Part shown: positions 20,846-31,882 of the stretch, in pieces
How the letters are laid out: every line of letters begins with the position of its first letter
How positions within the stretch are numbered: position 1 is the first letter of the stretch
Source: Serinicoccus hydrothermalis
GTDB lineage: Bacteria > Actinomycetota > Actinomycetes > Actinomycetales > Dermatophilaceae
Direction: 5' to 3'
Assembly: GCF_001685415.1 (NCBI RefSeq)
Contig: NZ_CP014989.1
Span: 186,001-250,000, forward strand
DNA length: 64,000 nt
Translations under genes and position numbers: made by a program
The notes under the pieces: generated by a model
Told to the model about the DNA's origin: nothing
What the model saw: the letters and a program-made list of their open reading frames with translations, nothing else
Database searches by the model: none

Positions 20846-22246
20846 GTGTCCGACCTGTTCACCTCCGCCCAGGGCGACCCGACCACCGGTGCAGGTGCCG
20901 GCGACGCCGGGGGAGCGCTGGTCGCGCCGCTCGCGGTGCGGATGCGGCCCCGCTCGCTCGAGGAGGTCGCGGGCCAGCGGGAGGCGCTGCGGCCCGGGTC
21001 GCCGCTGCGCCGCCTCATCGAGGGCGGCGGGGGAGCCGCCGGGCCGCTCTCGGCGATCCTCTGGGGCCCCCCGGGGACGGGCAAGACCACCCTGGCGCAC
21101 CTCGTCGCGCACGCCGCCGACCGCACCTTCGTCGAGCTGTCCGCCGTGACGGCCGGGGTCAAGGACGTCCGCGCGGTCATGGACCAGGCGGTCCGGGAGC
21201 GCTCGCTGCACGGCCGCCAGACCGTCCTCTTCCTCGACGAGATCCACCGCTTCACCAAGGCCCAGCAGGACGCGCTGCTGCCCGGCGTGGAGAACCGCAC
21301 CGTCATCCTCGTCGCCGCGACGACCGAGAACCCGTCCTTCTCCATCATCGCGCCCCTGCTGTCCCGCTCGGTGCTCGTCACGCTCGGCTCGCTCGACGAC
21401 GACGACGTCCGCGGCGTGGTGGCCCGGGCGCTGACCGACGAGCGCGGCCTCGCCGGTGCCCACACCCTGGGCGAGGAGGCCACCGAGCACGTCGTCCGGA
21501 TGGCCGGCGGCGACGCCCGCCGCGCCCTCACGACCCTGGAGGCCGCCGCCGGGGTGGCCGCCGACGAGCGTGCCGCGGGTCGGGAGGACGAGGTCACCGA
21601 GATCACGCTCGCCCAGGTGGAGCAGGCGATGGCCCAGGCCGCGGTCCGCTACGACCGCGCCGGCGACCAGCACTACGACGTCGCCAGCGCCTTCATCAAG
21701 TCGATGCGCGGCTCGGACGTCGACGCCGCGCTGCACTACCTCGCCCGCCAGCTCGAGGCCGGCGAGGACCCGCGCTTCATCGCCCGCCGCATCGTCATCG
21801 CCGCGAGCGAGGACGTCGGCATGGGCGACCCGACCGCGCTGCAGACCGCGGTCGCCGCGCTGCACGCCGTCGCCCAGATCGGTATGCCCGAGGCCCGGAT
21901 CATCCTCGCCCAGGCCGTGGTGCACAACGCTGTCGCGCCGAAGTCCAACGCCGCCTACGCGGCGATCAACGCCGCCATCGCCGACGTCCGGGCGGGCAAG
22001 GGCGGGCCGGTGCCGCCGCACCTGCGGGGCACGGGGTATGCCGGTGCCGCGCGCCTCGGCCACGGCGAGGGCTACCGCTACACCCACGACGAGCCGGCCG
22101 GGGTGGGGGAGCAGCAGTTCCTCCCCGACGACCTGCGCGACGCCGACTACTACCGACCCACCGGCCGCGGCTGGGAGGAGCGCCTCGGCCCCCGCTGGGC
22201 CGAGCTGCGCCGGATCATCCGGGGACGCCCGCGCGGCGGGGAGTGA
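20846..22246 (+). CDS. rarA: Replication-associated recombination ATPase RarA/MgsA
   Basis: A 466-residue AAA+ ATPase acting at stalled replication forks. Walker A is GPPGTGKT at residues 74-81, Walker B is [19 protein letters not shown], and sensor regions are [17 protein letters not shown] and [11 protein letters not shown]. The C-terminal tetramerisation domain has [15 protein letters not shown] and [13 protein letters not shown], diagnostic of the RarA/WRNIP1/MgsA family. GTG 20846 follows a -10 element closely. It lies directly upstream of alaS, in the same general neighbourhood as in mycobacteria. Confidence 0.95.
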   Translation: MSDLFTSAQGDPTTGAGAGDAGGALVAPLAVRMRPRSLEEVAGQREALRPGSPLRRLIEGGGGAAGPLSAILWGPPGTGKTTLAHLVAHAADRTFVELSAVTAGVKDVRAVMDQAVRERSLHGRQTVLFLDEIHRFTKAQQDALLPGVENRTVILVAATTENPSFSIIAPLLSRSVLVTLGSLDDDDVRGVVARALTDERGLAGAHTLGEEATEHVVRMAGGDARRALTTLEAAAGVAADERAAGREDEVTEITLAQVEQAMAQAAVRYDRAGDQHYDVASAFIKSMRGSDVDAALHYLARQLEAGEDPRFIARRIVIAASEDVGMGDPTALQTAVAALHAVAQIGMPEARIILAQAVVHNAVAPKSNAAYAAINAAIADVRAGKGGPVPPHLRGTGYAGAARLGHGEGYRYTHDEPAGVGEQQFLPDDLRDADYYRPTGRGWEERLGPRWAELRRIIRGRPRGGE

Positions 22247-22272
22247 GGGCATACCGGGTGGCGCCCGTCGTC

Positions 22273-22278
22273 TAGAGT
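22273..22278 (+). promoter_or_regulatory. alaS promoter -10
   Basis: TAGAGT at 22273-22278 upstream of alaS gives a leader of about 27 bases with the Shine-Dalgarno GAGGAG at 22302-22307. No T-box or other structured leader fits in this short distance, in contrast to aspS. Confidence 0.5.
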
Positions 22279-22310
22279 GGATCAGTCCCGATCCGCCTCG
22301 TGAGGAGACC

Positions 22311-25001
22311 ATGGAAACCGCCGAGATCCGCCGTCGCTGGCTGTCGTTCTTCGAGAGCCGGGGGCACGCCGTGGTGCCCAGCGCCTCGTTGGTCAGCCAG
22401 GACCCGACGCTGCTGTTCACGGTCGCCGGCATGGTGCCCTTCATCCCCTACCTCACCGGGCAGCAGACCCCGCCGTGGAACCGCGCCACCAGCGTCCAGA
22501 AGTGCGTCCGGACCCTGGACATCGAGGAGGTCGGCAAGACCACCCGGCACGGCACGTTCTTCCAGATGAACGGCAACTTCTCCTTCGGCGACTACTTCAA
22601 GGAGGAGGCCATCACCTACGCCTGGGAGTTCGTCACCGGCTCCCAAGACGAGGGCTGCCTCGGGTTCGACCCGGAGAGCATCTGGGTGACCGTGCTCAAG
22701 GGCGACGACGAGGCGCGCGGGTTCTGGGAGCGCGTGGCCGGGCTGCCGCCGGAGCGGATCCAGGAGCGCGGGCTGGAGGACAACTACTGGCACACCGGCG
22801 TCCCGGGACCGGGCGGCCCGTGCAGCGAGATCTACGTCGACCGGGGCCCGGAGTACGGCCCGGACGGCGGCCCGGTCGTCGACGAGGACCGCTTCCTGGA
22901 GATCTGGAACCTCGTCTTCATGCAGGAGGAGCTGAGCGAGGTCCGCTCCAAGACCGACTTCGACGTCGCGGGCGAGCTGCCGAGCAAGAACATCGACACC
23001 GGCATGGGGCTGGAGCGCGTCGCCTACCTGCTGCAGGGGGTGGACAACCTCTACGAGATCGACGAGGTCTACCCCGTCATCGAGCGCGCCGAGGAGCTCG
23101 CCGGCCGGACCTACGGCGACTCCGAGGAGGACGACGTGAGGTTCCGCGTCGTCGCCGACCACGTGCGCTCCGGGCTCATGCTCATGGGCGACGGCGTGGT
23201 CCCCGGCAACGAGGGCCGCGGGTATGTCCTGCGTCGCCTGCTGCGCCGCGCCGTGCGCTCGATGCGCCTGCTGGGCGTGGAGGAGCCATCGCTGCCGGAG
23301 CTGCTCCCGGTGAGCAAGGACGTCATGAAGGCGTCCTACCCCGAGCTCGAGGAGCAGTGGGCCCGCATCAGCGAGGTCGCGTATGCCGAGGAGGAGGCCT
23401 TCCGCCGTACCCTCGCCAGCGGCACGAGCATCCTGGACGGCGCGGTGGCCCGCGCCAAGCAGTCCGGGGCAACCCGGCTCGCCGGCTCCGAGGCCTTCGC
23501 GCTGCACGACACCTACGGCTTCCCCATCGACCTCACCCTGGAGATGGCCTCCGAGCAGGGGCTGTCGGTCGACGAGGACGGCTTCCGCACGCTCATGACC
23601 GAGCAGCGCGAGCGGGCCAAGGCCGACGCCAAGGCGAAGAAGACCGGCCGCGGCGGGGCAGGCGTCTACCGCGGGCTGGCCGACCGGCTGGGCACCGCGA
23701 CCGAGTTCACCGGCTACGAGCAGATGAGCGGCGAGGGCCGCGTGGTCGGGCTGTTCTCCGGCGGCCGCGAGGTCGAGCGGACCCGGGTCGAGGGCGGCGC
23801 CCTCGAGGAGGGTGCCGAGCTGGAGATCGTGCTCGGCAGCACCCCGTTCTACGCCGAGGCGGGCGGCCAGCTCGCCGACCACGGCACCATCCGGCTCGGT
23901 GGCGGCGGGGTCGTCGAGGTCACCGACGTGCAGCGTCCGGTGCCCGGGCTGGTCGTGCACCGGGGCCGGCTCGTCGAGGGCGAGGTCGCGGTGGGCGAGG
24001 GCGCGCACTCCGAGATCGACGTCGTGCGCCGTGCGTCGGTGTCGCGCGCGCATACCGCCACCCACATCGTGCACAAGGTGCTGCGCGAGACCCTCGGCGA
24101 CACCGCCACGCAGGCGGGCTCGGAGAACGCCCCGGGCCGGCTCCGCTTCGACTTCCGCGCCACCCGGGGGATGGACGCCGCCGAGCTGGCGGCGGTCGAG
24201 GCCCGCATCAACGAGCGCCTCATGGACGACCTGCAGGTCAGCGCTGCGGAGATGAGCTACGACGAGGCCCGGGAGATGGGCGCGATGGCCCTCTTCGGGG
24301 AGCGCTACCCCGACCTCGTGCGGGTCGTCTCCGTCGGCGGGCCCTGGAGCCTGGAGCTCTGCGGTGGCACCCACGTGCTCAACAGCGCCCAGCTCTCCCT
24401 GGTCAAGATCATGGGCGAGTCCTCGATCGGCTCCGGCGTGCGCCGCGTGGAGGCGCTCGTCGGTGCGGACGCCTACAGCCAGCTCGCGCGCGAGAACATC
24501 ATCGTCAACCAGCTCACGGACACCCTCAAGGTGCGCCCGGACGAGCTGTCCGACCGGGTCGCGCAGCTCGTCTCGCGGCTCAAGGACGCGGAGAAGGAGA
24601 TCGCCCAGGCCAAGGCCTCCCAGGTGCTCTCCTCGGCGGCCGGGCTGGTGGAGCAGGCGCGCGACGTCGACGGCACCACCTTCCTCGCCCACGACCTCGG
24701 CGAGGGCGTCGGGGCCGACGACCTGCGCCGGCTCGTCACCGACCTGCGCACGCGCCTGGGCCAGGACCGGCCCTCGGTCGTGGCGCTCACCGGGGTCACC
24801 GGGGGCCGGCCCGTCGTGGTCGTCGCCACCAACGAATCGGCGCGCGAGCGCGGCACCCGGGCCGGGGCCCTCGTCAAGGCCGGTGCCGGGGCGCTGGGCG
24901 GCGGTGGCGGCGGCAAGGACGACCTCGCGCAGGGCGGGGGCCAGGACGCCGCGGCCACCGGGGCCGCGCTCCGCGCGGTCGAGGACGCGTTGCGCGGGTG
25001 A
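22311..25001 (+). CDS. alaS: Alanyl-tRNA synthetase
   Basis: An 896-residue class II synthetase. The N-terminal aminoacylation domain starts [19 protein letters not shown] and has [15 protein letters not shown] and the motif-3-like [17 protein letters not shown]. The editing domain has the zinc ligands HTATH (about residue 580) and CGGTH (about residue 684). The C-terminal C-Ala region ends in a glycine-rich segment, [21 protein letters not shown] 22311 follows GAGGAG. It begins the alaS-ruvX-mltG-aroE-prepilin peptidase operon. Confidence 0.97.
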   Translation: METAEIRRRWLSFFESRGHAVVPSASLVSQDPTLLFTVAGMVPFIPYLTGQQTPPWNRATSVQKCVRTLDIEEVGKTTRHGTFFQMNGNFSFGDYFKEEAITYAWEFVTGSQDEGCLGFDPESIWVTVLKGDDEARGFWERVAGLPPERIQERGLEDNYWHTGVPGPGGPCSEIYVDRGPEYGPDGGPVVDEDRFLEIWNLVFMQEELSEVRSKTDFDVAGELPSKNIDTGMGLERVAYLLQGVDNLYEIDEVYPVIERAEELAGRTYGDSEEDDVRFRVVADHVRSGLMLMGDGVVPGNEGRGYVLRRLLRRAVRSMRLLGVEEPSLPELLPVSKDVMKASYPELEEQWARISEVAYAEEEAFRRTLASGTSILDGAVARAKQSGATRLAGSEAFALHDTYGFPIDLTLEMASEQGLSVDEDGFRTLMTEQRERAKADAKAKKTGRGGAGVYRGLADRLGTATEFTGYEQMSGEGRVVGLFSGGREVERTRVEGGALEEGAELEIVLGSTPFYAEAGGQLADHGTIRLGGGGVVEVTDVQRPVPGLVVHRGRLVEGEVAVGEGAHSEIDVVRRASVSRAHTATHIVHKVLRETLGDTATQAGSENAPGRLRFDFRATRGMDAAELAAVEARINERLMDDLQVSAAEMSYDEAREMGAMALFGERYPDLVRVVSVGGPWSLELCGGTHVLNSAQLSLVKIMGESSIGSGVRRVEALVGADAYSQLARENIIVNQLTDTLKVRPDELSDRVAQLVSRLKDAEKEIAQAKASQVLSSAAGLVEQARDVDGTTFLAHDLGEGVGADDLRRLVTDLRTRLGQDRPSVVALTGVTGGRPVVVVATNESARERGTRAGALVKAGAGALGGGGGGKDDLAQGGGQDAAATGAALRAVEDALRG

Positions 25002-25534
25002 GCGACCCGCACGGGGCGCCGCCGGAGGGGCCGGCCGGCGTCCTGCTGGGGATCGACGTCGGCGAGGCCCGGGTGGGCCTGGCCGCCTCCGACGCGCTCG
25101 GGCTGCTGGCGCACCCGGTGGAGACCCTGCCGCGGGACCACGAGCACGGCAGCGACCTCGACCGGGTCGCCGACGAGGCGCGCGAACGGGACGCGGTGAT
25201 GGTCGTCGTCGGCCTCCCGCGCTCGCTCGACGGGCAGGAGCGAGTGGCCGCCGGGCGGGCGCGCGGGTACGCTGAGCGGTTGCAACGGTGCCTGGAGGTG
25301 CCGGTCCGCCTGTGGGACGAACGCCTGACCACGGTCGACGCGCACCGGGCGCTGCACAGCAGCGGCGTCCGGGGCCGTGACCAGCGTGGCGTCGTCGATC
25401 AGGCGGCCGCCGTGCTTATCCTCCAGGCAGCCCTGGACGCTCGCCGAGCCGGCCGCCCCGTCGGCTCGTCCCTGAAGGCGAGGAAGCCACGGGCCCGACG
25501 GTCTCGCGACCCTGACGCGAAGGACGCCACATGA
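24998..25534 (+). CDS. ruvX: RuvX/YqgF RNase H-fold nuclease
   Basis: A 178-residue protein with the YqgF RNase H-like fold: [15 protein letters not shown] carries the first catalytic Asp, [10 protein letters not shown] is the second conserved block, DERLTTVDA the third, and [15 protein letters not shown] carries the last Asp. The family is annotated as Holliday-junction resolvase and also as 16S rRNA 5'-end processing nuclease. The C-terminal basic tail ([13 protein letters not shown]) is longer than in E. coli. GTG 24998 overlaps the alaS stop; ATGA couples it to mltG. Confidence 0.93.
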   Translation: MSDPHGAPPEGPAGVLLGIDVGEARVGLAASDALGLLAHPVETLPRDHEHGSDLDRVADEARERDAVMVVVGLPRSLDGQERVAAGRARGYAERLQRCLEVPVRLWDERLTTVDAHRALHSSGVRGRDQRGVVDQAAAVLILQAALDARRAGRPVGSSLKARKPRARRSRDPDAKDAT

Positions 25535-26802
25535 GCCAGCCGCCCGGCGGGCACGAGGACCACGACGGTCCAGGCCACCACCGTGACACCGGTGGCCACG
25601 TCGACGAGCACGACCCGGACCACTTCGACGACGACGTCTTCGCGCTGCGCGGCGCCCGGCACCACGACGAGTCGCTCGCCGACCACGTGCTGTCGCCCGA
25701 GGAGGAGCTCGCCTACCGACCCCGCCGCCGCCGGCGCAGCCCGCTCCTCAAGGGCCTGGCGCTGACGTTGGCCGCGGTCGTCGTGGTCGTCGCCGCCGTC
25801 TACTCCTTCGGGTCGCTGCGCTCGGTCCTCCCGGACCTGTCCGCGGGGGAGTCGGTCGACACCACGGACTACAAGGGCAAGGGCAGCGGCGAGGTGATGG
25901 TCGAGATCCCGCAGGGGGCGGCCGGCCAGCAGATCGCCCAGATCCTCACCGACGAGGGGGTCGTGGGCTCGGTCGCCGCCTTCTCCACCGCGCTGCAGGC
26001 CAACCCGGACGCCGCGGCGATCCAGCCCGGGACATACCGCATGGCCAACGAGATGAGCTCGGAGGCGGCGCTCGGGCGGCTGCTGGACCCGCAGTTCCGC
26101 GAGCGCAACGGGGTGACGGTCCGCGAGGGGCTGTGGGTCGCCGAGACCTTCGAGGTGCTCGCCGAGGGCACCGACCACGAGGTCGCCGACTACGAGGCCG
26201 TCGACCCGGCGGACCTGGACCTGCCGGCGGCGGCGGACGGCGAGCTCGAGGGCTTCCTCTACCCCAGCACCTACGACTTCGGGGCCGACAGCACGCCGCA
26301 GGAGCAGCTGCAGACGATGATCGACCAGGGTCAGCAGGTGTATGCCGACATCGGCATCCCGGACGAGGACCTGCGCGAGGTCGTCATCAAGGCGAGCATC
26401 GTCCAGGGCGAGGGGCAGTTCGCCCAGGACCTGCCCAAGATCGCCCGGGTCATGGAGAACCGCCTCGAGGGCAACTCCGAGACCAGCGGCTTCCTGCAGA
26501 TGGACTCCACGGTGCACTTCGTCTTCCAGGAGCGCGGCCGGGCCGGGACCACCGAGGAGCAGCGTCAGGACGACAGCCCCTACAACACCTACCAGCACCC
26601 GGGCCTGCCGCCGGGGCCGATCAACTCCCCCGGGGAGGACGCGCTGCGGGCGGCCTTCGAGCCCGAGCCGGGCGACTGGGTCTACTTCGTCACGGTCGAC
26701 CCCTCGACCGGTGAGACGAAGTTCGCCGAGACCTACGACGAGCACCTGGTCAACCAGGAGGAGTTCCTCCAGTGGTGCGAGGACAACCCCGACCAGTGCT
26801 GA
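25531..26802 (+). CDS. mltG: Endolytic murein transglycosylase MltG
   Basis: A 423-residue protein with a His/Asp-rich cytoplasmic N terminus (GHEDHDGPGHHRDTGGH), one membrane helix at about 72-92 (LKGLALTLAAVVVVVAAVYSF), a LysM-like module (GAAGQQIAQILTDEGVV) and the YceG catalytic domain. The catalytic Glu is in KASIVQGEGQ (actinobacterial form of the ASIVEKE motif), followed by LPKIARVMENRL and DSTVHF. It cleaves nascent glycan strands and helps set their length. ATG 25531 overlaps the ruvX stop. The poly-His N terminus might bind metal; that is speculation. Confidence 0.93.
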   Translation: MSQPPGGHEDHDGPGHHRDTGGHVDEHDPDHFDDDVFALRGARHHDESLADHVLSPEEELAYRPRRRRRSPLLKGLALTLAAVVVVVAAVYSFGSLRSVLPDLSAGESVDTTDYKGKGSGEVMVEIPQGAAGQQIAQILTDEGVVGSVAAFSTALQANPDAAAIQPGTYRMANEMSSEAALGRLLDPQFRERNGVTVREGLWVAETFEVLAEGTDHEVADYEAVDPADLDLPAAADGELEGFLYPSTYDFGADSTPQEQLQTMIDQGQQVYADIGIPDEDLREVVIKASIVQGEGQFAQDLPKIARVMENRLEGNSETSGFLQMDSTVHFVFQERGRAGTTEEQRQDDSPYNTYQHPGLPPGPINSPGEDALRAAFEPEPGDWVYFVTVDPSTGETKFAETYDEHLVNQEEFLQWCEDNPDQC

Positions 26803-27635
26803 GCCGGGCCGCGGTCGTCGGCTCGCCCGTCGCCCACTCCCTGTCACCGGTGCTGCACCGCGCGGCCTACGCCGAGCTGGGGCTCACCGACTGGTCCTAC
26901 GACCGGATCGAGATCGACGCCGCCGACCTCCCCGAGGTGGTCGCCGGGCTCGGGCCGGAGTGGGTCGGGCTGTCGGTCACCATGCCGGGCAAGGAGGTCG
27001 CCCTGACCCTGGCGCAGGGCGAGGTCTCCGTCGAGGCCACGCTGTCGGGCGCCGCCAACACGCTCTACCGCACGCCGCAGGGGTGGGCCGCCGACAACAC
27101 CGACGTGCGCGGCCTCGTCGTCGCCCTCGAGGAGGCGGGGGTCCGGGCCTTCGAGCGTGGAGTCGTCGTCGGCGGTGGGGCGACCGCGCGCTCGGCGGTC
27201 GTGGCGCTGAGCGCGCTCGGTATGCGGGAGGTCACCTTCTGCCTGCGCGGCGAGCTGCGGGGGCGGACGCGCGAGCTGCTGGAGGCCACCGGGATCGAGG
27301 CGGACGTCGTGCCCCTGGCCCACGGCATACCGCTGGGGGCGGGGGAGGTCGTCGTGAGCACGCTGCCCGGGCACGTGCCGTCACCGGTGGTGCGGGCGCC
27401 CCTGGACGGCGGGCCGTCACCGGTCGTCATGGACGTCAGCTACGAGCCGTGGCCGAGCGCCCTCGCCACGGCGGTGGCGTCGGCGACGGGCGGTAGGGTC
27501 CAGGTCGTGAGGGGAACACGCATGCTGCTGCACCAGGCCGTGCGCCAGGTCGAGGTGATGACGGGGCGTCCGGGGCCGACCGCCGCGATGGACCGCGCGC
27601 TGACCGAGCACCTGGCCGCGCGAGGGGCGTCGTGA
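26796..27635 (+). CDS. aroE: Shikimate dehydrogenase
   Basis: A 279-residue shikimate/NADP oxidoreductase. The substrate site has GSPVAHSLSPVLH (the SLS of SxS) and the catalytic Lys in TMPGKE; then GAANTLYR and NTDVRG supply Asn and Asp. The nucleotide-binding glycine loop is GGGATARSAV, lacking the usual GAGG first pattern but functional in length. The final helix has MLLHQAVRQVEVMTG. GTG 26796 overlaps the mltG stop by seven bases; no strong Shine-Dalgarno is seen, consistent with translational coupling. Confidence 0.9.
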   Translation: MLSRAAVVGSPVAHSLSPVLHRAAYAELGLTDWSYDRIEIDAADLPEVVAGLGPEWVGLSVTMPGKEVALTLAQGEVSVEATLSGAANTLYRTPQGWAADNTDVRGLVVALEEAGVRAFERGVVVGGGATARSAVVALSALGMREVTFCLRGELRGRTRELLEATGIEADVVPLAHGIPLGAGEVVVSTLPGHVPSPVVRAPLDGGPSPVVMDVSYEPWPSALATAVASATGGRVQVVRGTRMLLHQAVRQVEVMTGRPGPTAAMDRALTEHLAARGAS

Positions 27636-28351
27636 CCGATCTGGTCCTGCCCTCGGTGGTCGCGGTCGTCGTCGCGGTGCTCGGCCTGCCGGTCGCCCGC
27701 TGGCTGGAGCAGACGACCTATCGCAAGCCGGACGAGGTCGACGAGCCCTCGCCGGGGCGTCGGTGGTGGGTGCCGGTCGCTCTGGGCCTGTCCTGCGCCG
27801 CCCTGCTGCACCGGGTGTGGCAGGTGCCCGACGACGCCGTGCCCGGGTGGCCGGTGGCGCTGGTGCTCAGCCTCACCCTGCTGCCCGTCGTCCTCGCGTG
27901 CGTGTGCCTGGCCGCCATGGACCTCGACGTGCACCGGCTGCCGGACCGGATCATGTGGCCGACGATGGGCCTGCTGGCGGTCGGCCTGCCCCTCGCCGCA
28001 CTGGTCGGCGGAGGCGTCGACCCGCTGCTCCGGGCGCTGCTGGCCGGGGTCAGCGCCGGCGGGTTCTACCTGCTCGTCGCGCTGGTCTCGCTCGCGCGGG
28101 GATCGCTCGCCCTCGGGCTCGGCGACGTCAAGCTGGCCGTGGTGCTGGGGGCCGGGCTGGGCTGGTTCGGCTGGGCCGAGGCGATCCTCGGCATCTATGC
28201 CGGGTTCCTGGTCGGCGGGCTCTTCGCCGTCGGTCTGCTCGTCGGGCGCCGGGTCAGCTGGAGGGGCGAGTTCGCCTACGGTCCGGCGATGATGCTCGGG
28301 GCGCTGGTGGGGCTGCTCATGGGCCAGGGGATGCTCGTCGGCCTGGCCTGA
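27632..28351 (+). CDS. Prepilin peptidase (A24), N-terminal methylase domain absent
   Basis: A 239-residue integral membrane aspartyl protease of family A24. The catalytic Asp residues are in AMDLDVHRLPD (Asp97) and GLGDVK (Asp165, the GxGD motif). It has about eight membrane helices. The Cys-containing N-terminal methyltransferase domain of PilD is missing, as is usual for the stand-alone actinobacterial form next to aroE (Rv2551c-like). Target pilins are not encoded nearby. GTG 27632 overlaps the aroE stop (GTGA). Confidence 0.88.
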   Translation: MTDLVLPSVVAVVVAVLGLPVARWLEQTTYRKPDEVDEPSPGRRWWVPVALGLSCAALLHRVWQVPDDAVPGWPVALVLSLTLLPVVLACVCLAAMDLDVHRLPDRIMWPTMGLLAVGLPLAALVGGGVDPLLRALLAGVSAGGFYLLVALVSLARGSLALGLGDVKLAVVLGAGLGWFGWAEAILGIYAGFLVGGLFAVGLLVGRRVSWRGEFAYGPAMMLGALVGLLMGQGMLVGLA

Positions 28352-28406
28352 GCCGTGCGGGTGGTGACCTCCGGGGGCCGGTGACCTGCGTGGGAGGATG
28401 GCGTCC

Positions 28407-29669
28407 ATGCTGCGTTGGTTGACCGCCGGTGAGTCGCACGGCCCTGCCCTGACCGCCGTGATGGAGGGACTGCCCGCCGGGGTCCGGGTGGAGCGCGAGG
28501 CCGTCGAGGGCGCCCTCGCCCGGCGCCGGCTGGGCCACGGCCGGGGCGCGCGGATGAGCTTCGAGGCCGACCGGCTGCACTTCCTCGGCGGGATGCGGCA
28601 CGGGGTCTCGCTGGGCTCGCCGCTGGCCCTGCAGATCGAGAACAGCGAGTGGCACAAGTGGGAGGCGGTGATGGGGCCCGAGCCGGTCGAGGCGCAGTCC
28701 CTCCAGGGCTCGGACGACGTCGGTGCCCCGCAGGAGCTGGCCCGCAACCGGCCGCTCACCCGCCCCCGACCCGGCCACGCCGACCTCGTGGGGATGACGA
28801 AGTACGGCTTCGACGAGGCCCGCCCCGTGCTGGAGCGGGCCTCGGCGCGCGAGACCGCGGCGCGGGTGGCCCTCGGGGCGGTCGCGGCGGCCTTCCTCGA
28901 GCAGGCCACGGGCATACGCCTCGTGTCGCACACCGTGAGCATCGGGCGCGCCGGTGTCCCGGGGATCGACGACGACGCGCCGGACCCCGCGACCCTGCCC
29001 GGGCCCGGGGACGTGGAGCGGGTGGACGCCGATCCCGTGCGCACGCTGGACGCCGAGCTGTCCGCCGCCATGGTGGCCGAGGTCGACGCCGCCAAGAAGG
29101 CCGGAGACACCCTCGGCGGGGTCGTGGAGGTGCTGGCCTACGGCCTGCCGCCCGGGCTGGGCTCGCACGTGCACTGGGACCGACGGCTGGACTCCCGGCT
29201 GGCCGGGGCGCTCATGGGCATCCAGGCCATCAAGGGCGTCGAGGTCGGCGAGGGCTTCCGCACGGCGGCCCGTCGCGGCAGCCTCGCTCACGACGAGATC
29301 GACCGCGACGAGGTCGGGCTGATCCGCCGCGCGACGCTGCGCAGCGGCGGCACCGAGGGCGGCATGAGCACGGGTGAGGTGCTGCGGGTCCGGGCCGCGA
29401 TGAAGCCGATCTCCACGGTGCCGCGTGCGCTGCGGACGGTCGACACCGCCACGGGGGAGCCCGGCACGGCGATCCACCAGCGCTCCGACGTCTGCGCGGT
29501 CCCGGCGGCGGGCGTCGTCGCCGAGGCGATGGTGGCGCTCGTCCTGGCCGACGCCGTGCTGGAGAAGTTCGGGGGTGACTCGGTGCCCGAGGTGGCGCGC
29601 AACCACGCGGCATACCTCGCCTCCGTCGCCGAGCACCAGCGCACGCCGGCCACGGAGCCGGTCCGATGA
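28407..29669 (+). CDS. aroC: Chorismate synthase
   Basis: A 420-residue FMN-dependent enzyme making chorismate from EPSP. The N-terminal signature is [13 protein letters not shown]; further conserved blocks are [42 protein letters not shown] and [12 protein letters not shown]. Start chosen at ATG 28407, because GGGAGGA at 28392-28398 is correctly spaced; an ATG at 28398 would overlap that site. It heads aroC-aroK-aroB, each overlapping the next by 4 bp. Confidence 0.96.
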   Translation: MLRWLTAGESHGPALTAVMEGLPAGVRVEREAVEGALARRRLGHGRGARMSFEADRLHFLGGMRHGVSLGSPLALQIENSEWHKWEAVMGPEPVEAQSLQGSDDVGAPQELARNRPLTRPRPGHADLVGMTKYGFDEARPVLERASARETAARVALGAVAAAFLEQATGIRLVSHTVSIGRAGVPGIDDDAPDPATLPGPGDVERVDADPVRTLDAELSAAMVAEVDAAKKAGDTLGGVVEVLAYGLPPGLGSHVHWDRRLDSRLAGALMGIQAIKGVEVGEGFRTAARRGSLAHDEIDRDEVGLIRRATLRSGGTEGGMSTGEVLRVRAAMKPISTVPRALRTVDTATGEPGTAIHQRSDVCAVPAAGVVAEAMVALVLADAVLEKFGGDSVPEVARNHAAYLASVAEHQRTPATEPVR

Positions 29670-30178
29670 CCCGGCCCGTCGTCGTCCTCGTCGGTCCGCC
29701 GGGGGCGGGCAAGTCCACGGTCGGGCAGGTCCTCGCCGAGCGCCTGTCGGTCGCGCTGCACGACGTGGACGTGGCGATCGAGGCGGCCCAGGGCCGCACC
29801 GTCAGCGACATCTTCGTCGAGGACGGCGAGCCGGCCTTTCGCGCCCTGGAGCGGGCCGAGGTGCTCCGGGCGCTGACGGAGCACGAGGGGGTCCTCGCGC
29901 TCGGCGGCGGGGCGGTGATGCAGCCCGACGTCGCGACCGCTCTGCAGGAGGGCGGGCACGCCGTGGTCTTCCTCGACGTGACGATCGCCGACGCCTCCTC
30001 CCGGGTCGGCTTCGACGCCTCGAGGCCGCTGCTGCTGGTCAACCCCCGGGCCGCGTGGACCCGGCTCATGAACGCGCGCCGCGAGACCTACGAGACGGTG
30101 AGCGGGACCCGGGTCGACACCGCCGGACGCACGCCGGAGCAGGTCGCGGACGAGGTGACGGCGTGGCTGGGCCGGTGA
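29666..30178 (+). CDS. aroK: Shikimate kinase
   Basis: A 170-residue P-loop kinase phosphorylating shikimate at O3. Walker A is GPPGAGKST at residues 10-18. The shikimate-binding Asp is in HDVDVAIE, the Arg in FRALERAE, and the glycine-rich GGGA in LALGGGAVM. The lid Arg is in NARRETY, after [11 protein letters not shown] 29666 overlaps the aroC stop; GTGA couples it to aroB. Confidence 0.95.
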   Translation: MTRPVVVLVGPPGAGKSTVGQVLAERLSVALHDVDVAIEAAQGRTVSDIFVEDGEPAFRALERAEVLRALTEHEGVLALGGGAVMQPDVATALQEGGHAVVFLDVTIADASSRVGFDASRPLLLVNPRAAWTRLMNARRETYETVSGTRVDTAGRTPEQVADEVTAWLGR

Positions 30179-31281
30179 GCCGCACGATCCAGGTCGGGGG
30201 CGAGCGGCCGTATGCCGTGCACGTCGGCCCTGGTGTGGTGGAGCGGCTGGCCGCGCACGCGGGGGAGGAGCCCGGCCGGCAGGTGCTCGTCGTCCACCAG
30301 CGGGGGCGGGAGGAGCTCGCCGAGCAGGCGGCGCAGACGCTGCGCGGGGCCGGCGCCCGCCCGCTGCTGGCGGCGGTCCCCGACGCCGAGTCGGCCAAGA
30401 CCGCGGCCGTCCTGGCGGGGCTGTGGGACACCCTCGGCGAGGCGGGCTTCACCCGGTCCGACCTCGTCGTCGGCATCGGCGGGGGAGCCACGACCGACCT
30501 CGCCGGCTTCGTCGCCGCGACCTGGCTGCGGGGCGTGGAGGTGGTGCAGCTGCCCACCTCGCTGCTGGCCGTCGTCGACGCCGCCGTCGGGGGCAAGACG
30601 GGCATCAACACGGCCGCGGGCAAGAACCTCGTCGGTGCCTTCCACCCGCCGGTCGAGGTGCTCTGCGACCCGGCCTGGCTGACCGGCCAGGCCCGCGCCG
30701 ACTACGTCTCGGGCCTCGCCGAGGTCATCAAGTGCGGCTTCATCGCCGACCCGGTCATCCTCGACCTCGTCGAGGCGGACCCGGCCGGGGCGGGGGACCC
30801 GCTCGCCGACCCGGCGCGGACGCTGGAGCTCGTGGCGCGGGCCGTCCAGGTCAAGGCCGACGTCGTTGCCGCCGACCTCACCGAGACCTCGCTGCGGGAG
30901 ATCCTCAACTACGGCCACACCTTCGGGCACGCCATCGAGCAGGTGGAGGACTACCGCTGGCGGCACGGCGACGCGGTCGCCGTCGGCATGGTCTTCGTCG
31001 CCGAGCTCGCCCACCGGGTCGGGCTCCTGCCCGCCGGTCTGCTGGAGCGCCACCGGCGGGTGCTGGACGCCGTCGGCCTGCCGACGGCATACCTCCCGGG
31101 GCGGTGGGAACAGCTGCGGGCCGCGATGGCGCGGGACAAGAAGTCGCGCGGCGCCACCCTGCGGTTCGTCGCGCTCGAGGGGCTCGCCTCGCCGACCCGG
31201 CTGGTCGCACCGGCGGAGGAGGACCTCGTCGCGGCGTATGCCGCCGTGTCCGGCGCCCCGGGTAGACTTGACCGGGTTTGA
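30175..31281 (+). CDS. aroB: 3-dehydroquinate synthase
   Basis: A 368-residue NAD- and metal-dependent cyclase of the shikimate pathway. NAD-binding [21 protein letters not shown]; the active-site Lys in [11 protein letters not shown] and [12 protein letters not shown]; metal ligands Glu in [11 protein letters not shown], His in [15 protein letters not shown] 30175 overlaps the aroK stop; an upstream in-frame GTG at 30163 is less likely. The 3' end contains the efp promoter. Confidence 0.96.
   Translation: MSRTIQVGGERPYAVHVGPGVVERLAAHAGEEPGRQVLVVHQRGREELAEQAAQTLRGAGARPLLAAVPDAESAKTAAVLAGLWDTLGEAGFTRSDLVVGIGGGATTDLAGFVAATWLRGVEVVQLPTSLLAVVDAAVGGKTGINTAAGKNLVGAFHPPVEVLCDPAWLTGQARADYVSGLAEVIKCGFIADPVILDLVEADPAGAGDPLADPARTLELVARAVQVKADVVAADLTETSLREILNYGHTFGHAIEQVEDYRWRHGDAVAVGMVFVAELAHRVGLLPAGLLERHRRVLDAVGLPTAYLPGRWEQLRAAMARDKKSRGATLRFVALEGLASPTRLVAPAEEDLVAAYAAVSGAPGRLDRV
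31263..31268 (+). promoter_or_regulatory. efp promoter -10 inside the 3' end of aroB
   Basis: TAGACT at 31263-31268 in the last codons of aroB. It would give efp and nusB a leader of about 45 bases, with GAAGGAAGA at 31302-31310 as ribosome-binding site, independent of the aro genes. Confidence 0.5.
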
Positions 31282-31318
31282 GCACGCGAGACCGGCATAC
31301 CGAAGGAAGACACACGAC

Positions 31319-31879
31319 GTGGCAAGCACGAACGACCTGAAGAACGGCATGGTCCTGGACATGGACAACGGGCTGTGGCAGGTGCTGGAGTTCCAGCACG
31401 TCAAGCCCGGCAAGGGCCCCGCCTTCGTGCGGACCAAGCTGAAGAACGTCCTGACGAACAAGATCGTCGACAAGACCTTCAACGCCGGCACCAAGGTGGA
31501 GACGGCGACCGTGGACCGGTCGGACTACCAGTACCTCTACAACGACGGCACCGACTACATCTTCATGGACGAGAAGACCTACGAGCAGGTGCCGGTCAGC
31601 CCCGAAGCGATGGGCGACGCGGCCGGCTACCTGCTCGAGAACAACCGGGCGATGATCGCCCAGCACGAGGGCCGGGTGCTCTACGTCGAGCTGCCGCCCT
31701 CGGTCGTGCTGGAGATCAGCCAGACCGACCCCGGCCTGCAGGGCGACCGCTCCACCGGCGGCACCAAGCCCGCCACGCTGGAGACCGGCGCCGAGATCCA
31801 GGTGCCGCTCTTCCTCGAGACCGGCACGAAGGTCAAGGTGGACACCCGCGACGGTTCCTACCTCGGCCGCGTGAACTGA
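31319..31879 (+). CDS. efp: Translation elongation factor P
   Basis: A 186-residue EF-P with the three beta-barrel domains: [18 protein letters not shown] in the KOW-like domain I, loop KPGKGPAF with Lys32 at the tip that reaches the P-site tRNA, the domain II segment [17 protein letters not shown], and the C-terminal signature around [19 protein letters not shown]. It relieves stalling at polyproline. No modification genes (epmA, earP, ymfI) are adjacent. The GTG start has a GGAAG ribosome-binding site. Confidence 0.97.
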   Translation: MASTNDLKNGMVLDMDNGLWQVLEFQHVKPGKGPAFVRTKLKNVLTNKIVDKTFNAGTKVETATVDRSDYQYLYNDGTDYIFMDEKTYEQVPVSPEAMGDAAGYLLENNRAMIAQHEGRVLYVELPPSVVLEISQTDPGLQGDRSTGGTKPATLETGAEIQVPLFLETGTKVKVDTRDGSYLGRVN

Positions 31880-31882
31880 CCC

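Noticed and set aside
22279-22310. T-box before alaS
   Set aside because: The leader is about 30 bases, too short, and has no TGGNACC bulge.
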